The position numbers and the translations under genes are program-made. Under the pieces are notes generated by a model. The model was given only the letters and a program-made list of their open reading frames with translations, made no database searches and was not told the origin of the DNA. This document shows positions 51,619-60,968 of a stretch of DNA of 64,000 nucleotides, one piece after another (position 1 is the stretch's first letter; each line of letters opens with the position of its first letter). Source of the DNA: Desulfovibrio mangrovi (GTDB lineage Bacteria; Desulfobacterota; Desulfovibrionia; Desulfovibrionales; Desulfovibrionaceae). The stretch spans positions 1,426,001-1,490,000 of the forward strand of contig NZ_CP104208.1 in NCBI RefSeq assembly GCF_026230175.1, given 5' to 3'.

Positions 51619-52977
51619 ATGATCGAACGTACTTTTCATATTATGACCTTCGGCTGCCAGATGAACTCCAATGACTCTGACTGGCTGAAGCGTTCCCTTG
51701 TTTCCCGTGGCTTCACCGAAGCGGCACAGCCCGAAGAAGCGTCTGTCTTCATTCTGAACACCTGCTCGGTTCGTGAAAAGCCCGAACAGAAGGTCTACAG
51801 CCTGCTGGGCCGCATCCAGACCATGACCAAAGGACGCGAGGATATTCTCGTTGCCGTGGGTGGCTGCGTGGCGCAGCAGGTGGGACGCGGTTTCTTCAAC
51901 CGCTTCAAGCAGGTGCGTCTCGTCTTCGGAACGGACGGCCTTGCCTCCGCGCCGCAGGCCCTTGACCGGCTTGTGGAAGAGCCGCAAGTGCGCATGAGCC
52001 TGCTGGATTTTTCCGAAGACTATCCCGAGAAGGATCAGGAATGGTCCGACGGCGACGTACCCGCTGCCGGTTTCGTCAACATCATGCAGGGCTGCGACAA
52101 CTTCTGCGCCTACTGCATCGTGCCCTACACCCGCGGCAGACAAAAATCCCGTTCCAGCCAGGTTGTTCTGGACGAATGCCGCAGCCTTGTTTCCCGCGGT
52201 ATGCGCGACATCACCCTGCTGGGCCAGAACGTGAACTCCTTCGGGCAGGATTCCCACGGCGACGGCACCTCCTTTGCGGCTCTGCTGCATCAGGTGGCCG
52301 ACATCGAGGGACTGGAACGCCTGCGCTTTGTCACATCGCACCCGAAGGACATCGCCGATGAAGTCATTGATGCCTTCGGCACCCGCGAAAATATCTGCCC
52401 CCGCCTGCACCTGCCCATGCAATCCGGCTCCGACCGTATTCTCAAAAGCATGGGCCGCAAGTACGATATCACCCGCTATCGCAGCATCGTTGAAAAACTC
52501 CGCGCCGCACGCCCAGACCTGCAGCTGACTACAGACATCATTGTGGGCTTTCCCGGCGAAACCGAAGAAGACTTCCTGCAGACCCTGCACGTAGCGCAGG
52601 AAATCGGCTTTGCCCAGTCCTTCTCCTTCAACTACTCAGACCGCCCCGGCACCCGTGCGGAAATGCTGGCCGACAAGGTTGCCAAAGAGGTCATGCAGGA
52701 CCGCCTGCAACGTTATCAGGACTGGCAGTCGGAATATACTGAACAGATTCTGCAAAGTATGGTAGGAAGGAAGCTGGACGTACTTTTCGAAGGCATGAGC
52801 AAGAAGCCCGGAGGCGATGAGCAGAACGAAGCATGGCAGGGACGGGACGTCTTCGGCCAGCTGGTTCATGTAACTCTCCCCTCCGGAAGCGCAATGGCGG
52901 GAAAAATCATGCCGGTGACCATTACCGAAGCGAAAAAGCACTCCCTTATCGGAGAGAAGGCTGGTGAACCATGGTAG
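51619..52977 (+). CDS. miaB: tRNA-2-methylthio-N6-dimethylallyladenosine synthase
   Basis: This 452-residue radical-SAM methylthiotransferase modifies A37 of tRNAs reading UNN codons. The UPF0004 domain ligands are in TFGCQMNSNDSDW, NTCSVREKPEQK and VGGCVAQQ. The radical-SAM cluster is CDNFCAYCIVPYTRGRQKSR (CxxxCxxC), and a C-terminal TRAM domain ends the protein. Both [4Fe-4S] clusters look complete. Its stop overlaps the start of the bifunctional nuclease gene by 7 bases, implying coupling. Confidence 0.97.
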   Translation: MIERTFHIMTFGCQMNSNDSDWLKRSLVSRGFTEAAQPEEASVFILNTCSVREKPEQKVYSLLGRIQTMTKGREDILVAVGGCVAQQVGRGFFNRFKQVRLVFGTDGLASAPQALDRLVEEPQVRMSLLDFSEDYPEKDQEWSDGDVPAAGFVNIMQGCDNFCAYCIVPYTRGRQKSRSSQVVLDECRSLVSRGMRDITLLGQNVNSFGQDSHGDGTSFAALLHQVADIEGLERLRFVTSHPKDIADEVIDAFGTRENICPRLHLPMQSGSDRILKSMGRKYDITRYRSIVEKLRAARPDLQLTTDIIVGFPGETEEDFLQTLHVAQEIGFAQSFSFNYSDRPGTRAEMLADKVAKEVMQDRLQRYQDWQSEYTEQILQSMVGRKLDVLFEGMSKKPGGDEQNEAWQGRDVFGQLVHVTLPSGSAMAGKIMPVTITEAKKHSLIGEKAGEPW

Positions 52978-53555
52978 TGATGCAGGTTGCGGGACTGACC
53001 CTTGATGAACAGACCAAGGCTCCCATCCTTGTCCTCAAGAGCGCGCAAGGAAACGAGACGCTGCCCATCTGGATAGGTGCCATGGAAGCGATGGCCATCT
53101 CGGTGGTCATCAATGCGGTCAGCGTACCCCGCCCCCTGACACACGACCTCATGCTCAGCACCATCCGCAAGCTGGGTGCCAAACTCATCGGCATAGAGAT
53201 CATGGACCTGCGGGATGGAACCTACTTCGCGGAACTGGATATCCTCGCCTCCGGTGTCCGCCACCGCGTGGATTGCCGTCCTTCCGACGGCATAGCTCTT
53301 GCCCTGCGCGCGGGCGTCCCCATACTTGTCCGCCAAAGCGTGCTGGATGCCGCCGCCACGGACAACCTCAGGCCTTCCAACTCGAAACCTGCCCATCTTA
53401 TCGAACCTGCAGACGCCGCCACAGAAATGTTGCGCAAGGCTGAAAGCGCCCGCGCCCGCAGCGAGGGAAGCGAAGGCGTGGACGAAGGGCCGGATGAAGA
53501 GACGCTCAAGGAGCTTCTGAAACATCTTGAGCCCGACACCAAGACCAAGATGTAA
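52971..53555 (+). CDS. Bifunctional nuclease family protein (DUF151/BFN)
   Basis: This 194-residue protein has the DUF151 core: GLTLDEQTKAPILVLKS, LPIWIGAMEAMAI, RPLTHDLMLSTIRKLGAKL and VDCRPSDGIALALRAGVPI. Family members from plants and Thermotoga have DNase and RNase activity in vitro; the physiological role is unclear. The C-terminal 60 residues are acidic, low-complexity and probably disordered. Its start overlaps the miaB stop, a link also seen in other delta-proteobacteria from memory, and a terminator closes the unit. Confidence 0.9.
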   Translation: MVVMQVAGLTLDEQTKAPILVLKSAQGNETLPIWIGAMEAMAISVVINAVSVPRPLTHDLMLSTIRKLGAKLIGIEIMDLRDGTYFAELDILASGVRHRVDCRPSDGIALALRAGVPILVRQSVLDAAATDNLRPSNSKPAHLIEPADAATEMLRKAESARARSEGSEGVDEGPDEETLKELLKHLEPDTKTKM

Positions 53556-53567
53556 CACCACACCCTG

Positions 53568-53592
53568 AAAGCCGGAGCAATCCGGCTTTTTT
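53568..53592 (+). terminator. Rho-independent terminator after the miaB-BFN unit
   Basis: AAAGCCGGA pairs with TCCGGCTTT around GCAA and is followed by further T residues. Confidence 0.9.
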
Positions 53593-53729
53593 CACGCCTG
53601 AACCTGACAACTCTTAAGAAAAGCCAATACCCCGTTAAGCCCCCGCGGTTACGGGCTTGCACGCATCGCACATGACACCGCCACAGGGCAAGAATTGCCC
53701 TATGGCCAACCCTAACAGAGAGGTAAGTC

Positions 53730-54536
53730 ATGTCGATCTACGGAGTAAGCGGCAGCTCCTCCAGCAACATGGCGGAGATGCTCGCCCAATTGCGCAATGC
53801 GAAGCAACAGGATTCCGGCGGCTTCGCAACGTCCTTCATCGCCGATCATGATACGGACGAAGACAGCCTGCTGAGCATGAGCGAGACGGATTTCGGCGAA
53901 GAGCAGTTCAGTGCCATCGACAGCGACGGCGACGGCTATCTGTCCGCAGACGAATTGACCGCGGAGGAACAGCGCAGGCAGGAAATGGGAGCTTTCAACA
54001 TGGGCATGCGGCAGCCACCTTCGGGCGGAGACATGGCCGCCTCCCTCATTACCGAACTGGACAACGACGGCGATGGCAGCCTGAGCCAGACCGAACTGGA
54101 AATGGTTGACGAGCTGTTCAGCATGCTGGACACGGATGGAGACGGCACTCTTTCCGCTGAAGAGATTGCTGAAGACATGCAGTCCCGCATGGATGAAATG
54201 CAGCAGACCGCCATGAACATGGGGGCCATGCCGCCCCCGTCTGAAGACAATGCAAGCGGCACAGCAAGCGCCTTTGAGTCTTCCTCCGGTAACAGCGAAG
54301 AGGAATATGACGATCTGGACCTGAACAAGGACGGCACGGTCAGCTTTGATGAACTCAGACAAGCCATGATGTCCGGCATGCTGGGCGAAAACGCCGCATC
54401 CGAACTGCTGGGCAACAGCACTGGCCAGTCGGAAACGGGCAGCGGCCAGGTCCCGGGATTCATGCGTCGGATGGCGGATCAGGCATATCAGGCCCAAATG
54501 GCCAACGCAGGCTCCACCACGGCGGCAGACCTGTAG
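53730..54536 (+). CDS. EF-hand calcium-binding protein with five EF-like loops
   Basis: This 268-residue acidic protein has no obvious signal peptide but a Ser-rich start (MSIYGVSGSSSSNMAE). Loops: D39-E52 (DHDTDEDSLLSMSE, irregular), D64-E75 (DSDGDGYLSADE), D111-E122 (DNDGDGSLSQTE), D134-E145 (DTDGDGTLSAEE) and D197-E208 (DLNKDGTVSFDE). Four are canonical, with Asp/Asn at positions 1, 3 and 5 and Glu at 12. It probably buffers or senses Ca(II); XopAD-like or calerythrin-like roles are guesses. AGAGAGG precedes the ATG. Single gene, followed by a long palindrome. Confidence 0.9.
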   Translation: MSIYGVSGSSSSNMAEMLAQLRNAKQQDSGGFATSFIADHDTDEDSLLSMSETDFGEEQFSAIDSDGDGYLSADELTAEEQRRQEMGAFNMGMRQPPSGGDMAASLITELDNDGDGSLSQTELEMVDELFSMLDTDGDGTLSAEEIAEDMQSRMDEMQQTAMNMGAMPPPSEDNASGTASAFESSSGNSEEEYDDLDLNKDGTVSFDELRQAMMSGMLGENAASELLGNSTGQSETGSGQVPGFMRRMADQAYQAQMANAGSTTAADL

Positions 54537-54600
54537 CGTGCCTTGTACGCGGTCTGGGGCGAAACCTGAGCATCGACCAGCCCCAACACATTTGAATCAC

Positions 54601-54631
54601 AATGGCCTCTGTCCGACGGACAGAGGCCATT
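54601..54631. repeat. Perfect 31-base palindrome after the EF-hand gene
   Basis: AATGGCCTCTGTCCG (54601-54615) and its exact complement (54617-54631) are separated by a single A. It should fold into a 13-14 bp hairpin, but no U tract follows. A TGGGGC/GCCCCA hairpin lies just upstream. The pair may end the EF-hand transcript or protect its 3' end. Confidence 0.6.
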
Positions 54632-54709
54632 GCGTTTGCATCCTCACCCGCTCTGGCGTATATCGCTTTTGACCCGTAACACACGACACCTTACCGGACA
54701 GGAACACAT

Positions 54710-55366
54710 ATGATCGACCTGCACGTGCACACCAGCTTCAGCGACAGCAAACACACACCGGCTCACATGCTGCACCTTGCCAAACTGGCAGGCTACCGCG
54801 CCATCGCCTTCACCGACCATGCGGATGCCAGCAACATGCGGCATATACTGGAAAACATGCTGCCCATGGCGCGCACCTATTCACTCCATGAAGGCATTGA
54901 TCTCTTCGTGGGCGTGGAACTCACCCATGTACCGCCCGCACTGATACCGGACTGCATCCGTGAAGCACGCGAACTGGGCGCGCAGATTGTCGGCGTACAT
55001 GGCCAGACCCTCTCGGATGTGGTGGAAGAAGGCACCAACCTCGCCGCCATTGAAGGCGGGGCAGACATTCTCTGCCATCCCGGCCTCATCACCGAACAGG
55101 AAGCCGTGCTTGCCGCCGAAAAGGGGGTGCTGCTCGAGCTTTCCACACGGCCTTCCAACGCCCTGTGCAACGGCTACCTTGTCAATATTGCCCGCCGTAC
55201 CCAGGCAAAACTCGTGATCAATAACGACGCCCACGAAAGCAAGGATTTCATTCCCCGCGACAAACGCAGGGCCATTGCCATCGGGGCGGGCATGACGCCG
55301 GACGAATACCGCGCTGCGGAAGAGAACAGCCGGGAATTCATTGCAAGGTTGCTCCGTCCATCATAA
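54710..55366 (+). CDS. PHP-domain phosphoesterase
   Basis: This 218-residue polymerase-and-histidinol-phosphatase domain protein is compact. Metal ligands are seen in IDLHVHTSFSDSK (HxH), FTDHAD, VELTHV, DILCHPGLI and INNDAHESKDFI. The motif order matches stand-alone PHP hydrolases, often annotated histidinol-phosphatase or YcdX-like. The true substrate is unknown, and nothing around it suggests histidine synthesis. Cytoplasmic. The ATG at 54710 has a weak AGGAACAC. It is followed 87 bases later by the secreted adenosine deaminase-like gene. Confidence 0.9.
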   Translation: MIDLHVHTSFSDSKHTPAHMLHLAKLAGYRAIAFTDHADASNMRHILENMLPMARTYSLHEGIDLFVGVELTHVPPALIPDCIREARELGAQIVGVHGQTLSDVVEEGTNLAAIEGGADILCHPGLITEQEAVLAAEKGVLLELSTRPSNALCNGYLVNIARRTQAKLVINNDAHESKDFIPRDKRRAIAIGAGMTPDEYRAAEENSREFIARLLRPS

Positions 55367-55453
55367 CGGTATATTACAATTTCCAGTACGCCTTGAACCG
55401 CTCCGGTGCGCTTCTCGGCAGATGAACCATTCAGTCCCATCGAGGAGATTTTC

Positions 55454-57013
55454 ATGATCAGACTGGCCGCACTGATGCTGATGATCATAACCGTGATGAG
55501 TCCTGCGCTTGCTTCTGGCAAGCAGGCGTTTTCCCAGAACGAGAAGACCACAATAATCTTCTTCGATACCATCCGGGAAAACCCGCCCATGCTGCGCGGC
55601 TTTCTTGCCGCCATGCCCAAGGGAGCCGACCTGCACTCCCATCTTTCCGGCGCGGTCTATGCCGAGGATTATCTTCAGTGGGCCATTGAAGACAACCGGT
55701 GCATCAACACAAGAACCTTCGAAATCAGCGCCGCTACCGAAAAGACCGAGAAATCCGGCAAAGTGCGCACGCTGTGTGCCGAAGGCTCCGTACCTGCCAC
55801 CAACATGGCGCAGGATACGGGCTTGTACTCTGACGCCATCAATGCCCTCTCCACCCGCAATGTGCAGTATACCTCAGCCATGTGGGGACATGATCATTTC
55901 TTTGATACCTTCGGCAAATTCGGCGCTTCCCAGCAGGGACGGCAGACAGACATGCTGGCCTCTGTGGTCAGGCGTGCCGCCGCCCAGAACATCATGCATC
56001 TGGAACTTATGGCCTCCATCTATCCGCCGGATATCAAGGCAATCGCCACATCCGTCGGCTGGAACGGCGATGCCGCAGCCACTTTTGCCGCGCTCAAGCA
56101 GGCCGGTCTTTTCAAGACAATACCGGCTTCCGTTGCAGCACGCCGTCAGTTGCTGGATGACTTGAAGAGCCGACTTAACGAAAAGGAAGCGGCAACCGGC
56201 GTCGACTTCATCCAGCAGGTTATCCGCACCATGCCTCCGGAGATCGTGTTCGCACAGATCGCCTACAGTTTCGAGATGGTCCGGCAGGACCCCGACACCG
56301 TTGCGTTCAACCTCGTGGCTCCGGAAGACAACCCCGTGGCCCTGCGGGATTATTCGCTGCACATGAGCATGATCGATGCCCTGTATTCCCTGCCGGAATA
56401 CAGGGATACCGCCATCACCCTGCATGCAGGCGAGCTTACCATGGGACTCGTCCCCCCCCGGGAACTGGCCTTCCATATCCGCGAAGCCGTGGAAAAGGGC
56501 CATGCACGCCGCATCGGACACGGTGTGGACATCATGTATGAAAAGAGTCCGTTCGAGCTGCTGCGCAGCCTGCAGAGCAAACCTGTTGCCGTGGAAATCT
56601 GCCTCAGCAGCAACGACCGCATTCTGAACGTTTCCGGCGCCGAACACCCCTTCCCCATCTATCGCCAGTTCGGAGTTCCCGTGGTGCTGAACACCGATGA
56701 CGAAGGGGTCTCCCGCATCGACCTGACCAACGAGTACGTCCGGGCTGCCAAGGATTACGATCTGGGATACAGCGAGGTGAAAACCCTCTCGCGCAACAGC
56801 CTTGAATACAGCTTCCTTCCCGGCCAAAGCCTGTGGGATGATCCTTCCGCGTTCACCATGGCCAACGCCTGCAAGGACTCGCTCATCGGACACGAAACCG
56901 CGCCCTGCACCAAGCTCCTTAATGAAAGCGAAAAAGCACGGGCCCAATGGAATCTGGAAATCGCCTTCTCCGAATTTGAACGCGAGGTGTCGGAGTCCAT
57001 GGCAAACCGCTAA
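55454..57013 (+). CDS. Secreted adenosine deaminase-like protein
   Basis: This 519-residue protein starts at the ATG at 55454 (GAGGAG upstream) and carries a signal peptide (MIRLAALMLMIITVMSPALASG). The amidohydrolase core fits the adenosine deaminase family: HSHLSGAV (H61, H63), LHAGEL (His/Glu), RIGHGVDIMYE, CLSSNDRIL and VVLNTDDEGVSR with the metal Asp. It is about 180 residues longer than cytoplasmic Add. The additions lie mainly in the N-terminal third and C-terminal end, as in extracellular ADGF/ADA2-type enzymes. Periplasmic conversion of adenosine to inosine would scavenge nucleosides. Single gene with a strong terminator. Confidence 0.85.
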   Translation: MIRLAALMLMIITVMSPALASGKQAFSQNEKTTIIFFDTIRENPPMLRGFLAAMPKGADLHSHLSGAVYAEDYLQWAIEDNRCINTRTFEISAATEKTEKSGKVRTLCAEGSVPATNMAQDTGLYSDAINALSTRNVQYTSAMWGHDHFFDTFGKFGASQQGRQTDMLASVVRRAAAQNIMHLELMASIYPPDIKAIATSVGWNGDAAATFAALKQAGLFKTIPASVAARRQLLDDLKSRLNEKEAATGVDFIQQVIRTMPPEIVFAQIAYSFEMVRQDPDTVAFNLVAPEDNPVALRDYSLHMSMIDALYSLPEYRDTAITLHAGELTMGLVPPRELAFHIREAVEKGHARRIGHGVDIMYEKSPFELLRSLQSKPVAVEICLSSNDRILNVSGAEHPFPIYRQFGVPVVLNTDDEGVSRIDLTNEYVRAAKDYDLGYSEVKTLSRNSLEYSFLPGQSLWDDPSAFTMANACKDSLIGHETAPCTKLLNESEKARAQWNLEIAFSEFEREVSESMANR

Positions 57014-57030
57014 CCTCCACATGCACTTGC

Positions 57031-57061
57031 AAGCGGCACCTTCCGGGTGCCGCTTTTTTTA
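57031..57061 (+). terminator. Rho-independent terminator after the adenosine deaminase-like gene
   Basis: AAGCGGCACC pairs with GGTGCCGCTT around TTCC(G), followed by TTTTT. Confidence 0.92.
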
Positions 57062-57204
57062 TCGACTCCCAACACATCACCTGCCACTTTCGCGGATCAG
57101 TCTGGCGCTTCGATTTTTGAGGCACTCTGTAAAACAACACGCGGCTTTACTGTTTTCCACGGCATGAGTACACTGACGCCGAACCTCAGCCAGCGAGTTA
57201 CTTC

Positions 57205-60200
57205 ATGGACTTCATCCAGTTTTCCATACGCAAGCCCGTTGCCGTCTTCGTCGGCGTCATTCTTGTGGTTCTGTTCGGCACCATCGGCCTCCTGAGCATG
57301 CCCTACCAGCTCAGCCCCACCGTCACGGAACCGGAAATCACGGTTACCACGGACTGGACTGGGGCAACTCCCTACGAAGTGGAACGCGACATCATTGAAG
57401 AACAGGAGAAGGTGCTCAAAGGCCTGCCCAATCTGATCACCATGGAGTCCACCGCCTCAAGCGGCAGAGGCCAGATCACCCTGCGATTCAAAATAGGCAC
57501 CGACTCGGATAACGCCCTGCTCCGCGTTTCCAACAAACTCAACGAGGTGCAGAGCTACCCGCTCAACGTGGACAAGCCCATCATCAGCGCAACGGGCGAA
57601 TCATCCTCCCCGGTCATCTGGCTGGTTCTGAAGGCGCTGCCGGAAAACTCCGTCTCTGCGGAGCGCTACAGAACCTTCTTTGAAAATGACATACGCCAGT
57701 ATCTTGAGCGCGTGGACGGCGTTTCGGACCTGTTCGTGTTCGGCGGCACCGAGCGCGAGATGCAGGTTGTTGTCGATCCCCGAAAGCTTGCCGCACATAA
57801 TCTGACCGTCAGCGACCTCATTGCCGTACTGAAAACAGAGAACACCAACGTCTCCGCAGGCACTCTTGATCTGGGTCGTCGGCAGTACCGCATCCGCACC
57901 GTTGCGGAATTCAACTCGCCCGAATCCATTCTGAACGCCGTCATCAGTTCCAGCGGCGCCCGCCGCATCACCGTTGCAGATGTCGCAGAGGCTTCCTACG
58001 GATATGCCAAACACACCACTGCCATGATGCACAACGGCGAAACCGGCATCGTCTGCGGCGTTCGTCCTGAGGCAGGGACCAACATTCTGACCATGACAGA
58101 CGACGTGGAAGCCGTGGTGAACGACCTCAATGCAGGCATTCTCAAGGAAAACGGCCTGCGCATAGACTGGTCCTACGACCAACGTCCCTACATCAACGGC
58201 GCCATTGATCTGGTAAAGGAAAACATCATGATCGGCGGTGTACTGGCCATTCTGGTACTGCTGATCTTCCTGCAATCCATCACCTCCACCGTGGTCGTGG
58301 CTGTCGCCATTCCCATAAGCGTGGTGGGCACCTTCATCTTCATGAACATGCTGGGACGCAACCTGAACGTGGTGAGTCTTGCGGGCATCTCCTTTGCCGT
58401 GGGCATGCTCGTGGATAACGCCATTGTGGTTCTTGAAAATATCGACCGCCACCGCAGCATGGGCAAAACGCCTTTCCGGGCCACCTATGACGGCACATCG
58501 GAAGTGTGGGGAGCTGTCGTGGCTTCCACGCTGACCACTGTGGCGGTTTTCCTGCCCGTCGCGTTCATTGAGCAAGAGGCAGGGCAGCTCTTCAAGGATA
58601 TCGCCATAGCCGTTACCTGCGCCATTACGCTCAGCCTTTTTGTCTCCGTTTCCGTCATCCCCATGTTGGCAAACTTGTTCTTTTCCTTCAGCAAACGGCG
58701 CGGATCCGACAGAAAGCTCATTCCCTTCCTAGATACTCTCGGCAAACAACTGGCCAACGCGTTCATGGCGCTGGTGCATCTTGCCATCAAAAACGCGCTG
58801 ACGCGCACCGCCACCATCGTTCTGCTCACGGCAGTTTCCGTTTTCATCACATGGGCCGCATTTCCCAAAATGGAATACCTGCCGCAGGGCAACAGAAACC
58901 TCGTGCTGAACATCCTCATTCCACCGCCCGGTCTTTCCTATGAAGAGCGCAAGGATATCGGCGACTACATCCAGAACAAATACCGTCCGCTGTACACTAC
59001 GGAAGAGGACGTGAACGGCCTGCCGCCCATCAACGCCCTGTTTTACGTCGGTGCGCCGGATTTCATGCTCTTCGGCACCACCTCCAGGGTCGAGGACCGC
59101 GCAGGGGAATACATCCCCGAATTCACGCGCACCATACGCTCCATTCCGGGCATGTTCGGCGTGTCCATGCAGGCGGGCATATTCCAGAACAGCATCGGTA
59201 AAGGGCGTACCATCGAGGTAGACCTGTCCTCAGGTAATCTGGACAAGCTCGTGGGCGGAGCAGGCGCTTTGTTCGGCACGCTCATGCAGGCCATTCCCGG
59301 CTCGCAGATTCGCCCAATTCCTTCGCTGGAACTGCTCTTCCCCGAAGTGCGCCTGCACCCTGAGCGCGACAGACTGAAGGCTGCCGGGCTCTCGTCCAGT
59401 GAGCTCGGAATCGCTGTGGATGTCCTGATGGACGGCAGAAAGATCGGCGACTTCAATGAAGAAGGGAAAAAGAAGATCGATCTGGTGCTCAAAGCCGGAG
59501 ATCGCGACATTCAGTCACCCGAGGCCCTCTACTATTCGCAGGTTGCCACCCCCAACGGCGTGCCAGTTCCGGTTTCATCACTTGCCGGTCTGGAACGCAC
59601 CAACGGCATTACCCAGATTCGCCATCTGGAACGCCAGCGCACCATCACGCTGCAGGTTACCCCGCCCCAGACCATGCCGCTGGAACAGGCCATGGACATG
59701 ATTCGCGGCGACATCATTCCCAAGCTGCAGCAGGGACCGCTGGCCGGAATCAAATACCGTCTTTCCGGTGCTGCAGACAAACTTACCCAGACGCGGGATG
59801 CCCTGCAGTGGAACTTCCTGCTGGCCGTCGCCATTACCTATCTGCTAATGGCTGCCCTGTTCGAAAACTTCATCTACCCACTGATCATCCTGTTCACCGT
59901 TCCGCTGGCATCGGCAGGCGGCATTCTGGGACTCAAGCTGGAGAACATCTTCATTGCCCAGCAGCCCATGGATATCCTGACCATGCTCGGGTTCATCATC
60001 CTGATTGGCGTGGTGGTGAACAACGCCATTCTCATTGTGCACCAATCCCTCAACAACATCCGGGAAGGCGGGATGTCGCACAAAGAGGCCGTTCTGGAAT
60101 CGGTCCGGACGCGATTGCGGCCGATCTACATGAGCGCCACCACATCCGTCTTCGGCATGCTGCCTCTGGCCGTGGCTCCCGGACCAGGCTCAGAACTGTA

Positions 60201-60324
60201 CCGGGGCCTCGGCTCTGTGGTGCTCGGCGGGCTTGCCCTTTCCACTGTGTTCACTGTTTTCGTCATTCCTGCTTTGCTGCTCTTCGTCATCGGCATGGAG
60301 AAGACCTCGTCAGGTAACGACTGA
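57205..60324 (+). CDS. RND-family efflux transporter, inner-membrane pump (AcrB/HAE1-like)
   Basis: This 1039-residue protein has twelve membrane helices in two halves around large periplasmic loops. It starts MDFIQFSIRKPVAVFVGVI and has the conserved WTGATPYEVERDI of the porter domain. Helix 4 carries the proton-relay Asp in GMLVDNAIVVLENIDRH. AcrB has Asp-Asp here; this protein has Asp-Asn, seen in other RND groups. The second half repeats the pattern with GVVVNNAILIVHQSLNN. It would expel hydrophobic compounds across both membranes with a periplasmic adaptor and a TolC-like channel, but neither is encoded next to it. Substrate unknown. The ribosome-binding site is weak. Confidence 0.94.
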   Translation: MDFIQFSIRKPVAVFVGVILVVLFGTIGLLSMPYQLSPTVTEPEITVTTDWTGATPYEVERDIIEEQEKVLKGLPNLITMESTASSGRGQITLRFKIGTDSDNALLRVSNKLNEVQSYPLNVDKPIISATGESSSPVIWLVLKALPENSVSAERYRTFFENDIRQYLERVDGVSDLFVFGGTEREMQVVVDPRKLAAHNLTVSDLIAVLKTENTNVSAGTLDLGRRQYRIRTVAEFNSPESILNAVISSSGARRITVADVAEASYGYAKHTTAMMHNGETGIVCGVRPEAGTNILTMTDDVEAVVNDLNAGILKENGLRIDWSYDQRPYINGAIDLVKENIMIGGVLAILVLLIFLQSITSTVVVAVAIPISVVGTFIFMNMLGRNLNVVSLAGISFAVGMLVDNAIVVLENIDRHRSMGKTPFRATYDGTSEVWGAVVASTLTTVAVFLPVAFIEQEAGQLFKDIAIAVTCAITLSLFVSVSVIPMLANLFFSFSKRRGSDRKLIPFLDTLGKQLANAFMALVHLAIKNALTRTATIVLLTAVSVFITWAAFPKMEYLPQGNRNLVLNILIPPPGLSYEERKDIGDYIQNKYRPLYTTEEDVNGLPPINALFYVGAPDFMLFGTTSRVEDRAGEYIPEFTRTIRSIPGMFGVSMQAGIFQNSIGKGRTIEVDLSSGNLDKLVGGAGALFGTLMQAIPGSQIRPIPSLELLFPEVRLHPERDRLKAAGLSSSELGIAVDVLMDGRKIGDFNEEGKKKIDLVLKAGDRDIQSPEALYYSQVATPNGVPVPVSSLAGLERTNGITQIRHLERQRTITLQVTPPQTMPLEQAMDMIRGDIIPKLQQGPLAGIKYRLSGAADKLTQTRDALQWNFLLAVAITYLLMAALFENFIYPLIILFTVPLASAGGILGLKLENIFIAQQPMDILTMLGFIILIGVVVNNAILIVHQSLNNIREGGMSHKEAVLESVRTRLRPIYMSATTSVFGMLPLAVAPGPGSELYRGLGSVVLGGLALSTVFTVFVIPALLLFVIGMEKTSSGND

Positions 60325-60545
60325 TCCACCGATAACGACAGACTTACCGAGGCAACAAACGCCGGACACGCACGTCCTCGTAGTGCTGACGCTGAAACAG
60401 GAAAGACTCCCCACCAATTTGTCTGCCAACCTCATTACCCCTGTGGTGTTTTCTGTATGTGGGGCTAAAGTTTCCTCTCCCGCTGCCGATAGGGTTTTTG
60501 TGTTACCCTAAATGGCAACTCTAAGACGGTACGAGGGAATGTATC

Positions 60546-60959
60546 ATGCTTAACTATTACCGATACAAAGAGGTGTACGAGCTTTTCCTGAAGGGAAAAT
60601 GCGAAGAAGCAAAGCACCTGCTCATGGAGTTGCAGTCACGCTACATTGAAACATGTGACGAAAACAGTGTTCTCAAATCCCAGATTCAGGAATTTGAGGA
60701 CATTCTCTATTTATCCAAAAACCTCATCTTCGATGGCAGTCATTACTGGCTGATCACCGGAAACATTAAACAGGGCCCGTTCTGCTCTGCCTGCTACAAC
60801 AGGGATGGAGCCCTCATCCGTCTGCACGACAACGAAAGCACGCGAAGATGCTATCACTGCGGAACGGAATACGACAGAGACAACGCCATTCAAAAAGAGG
60901 GAGCGGAGAAGGCGGTAACCCCGCCACGGCTGGCAAAGGTCATTCCTCTTTACAAGTAG
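60546..60959 (+). CDS. Hypothetical zinc-ribbon protein
   Basis: This 137-residue protein has an N-terminal helical coil (YRYKEVYELFLKGKCEEAKHLLMELQSRYIETCDENSVLKSQIQEFED, in several helices). A C-terminal ribbon follows with CSACYNRDGALIRL and RRCYHCGTEYDRD; the two CxxC knuckles are spaced about 22 residues apart, fitting a single zinc site. The segment YWLITGNIKQGPFC before the first knuckle is conserved-looking and resembles uncharacterised proteins that carry GPFCxxCYxxxGxLIRL. It could be a regulatory or scaffolding protein. No signal peptide. It sits in front of a tiny membrane ORF and the pseudo-receiver/TPR gene. Confidence 0.8.
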   Translation: MLNYYRYKEVYELFLKGKCEEAKHLLMELQSRYIETCDENSVLKSQIQEFEDILYLSKNLIFDGSHYWLITGNIKQGPFCSACYNRDGALIRLHDNESTRRCYHCGTEYDRDNAIQKEGAEKAVTPPRLAKVIPLYK

Positions 60960-60968
60960 AAGCTGAGT

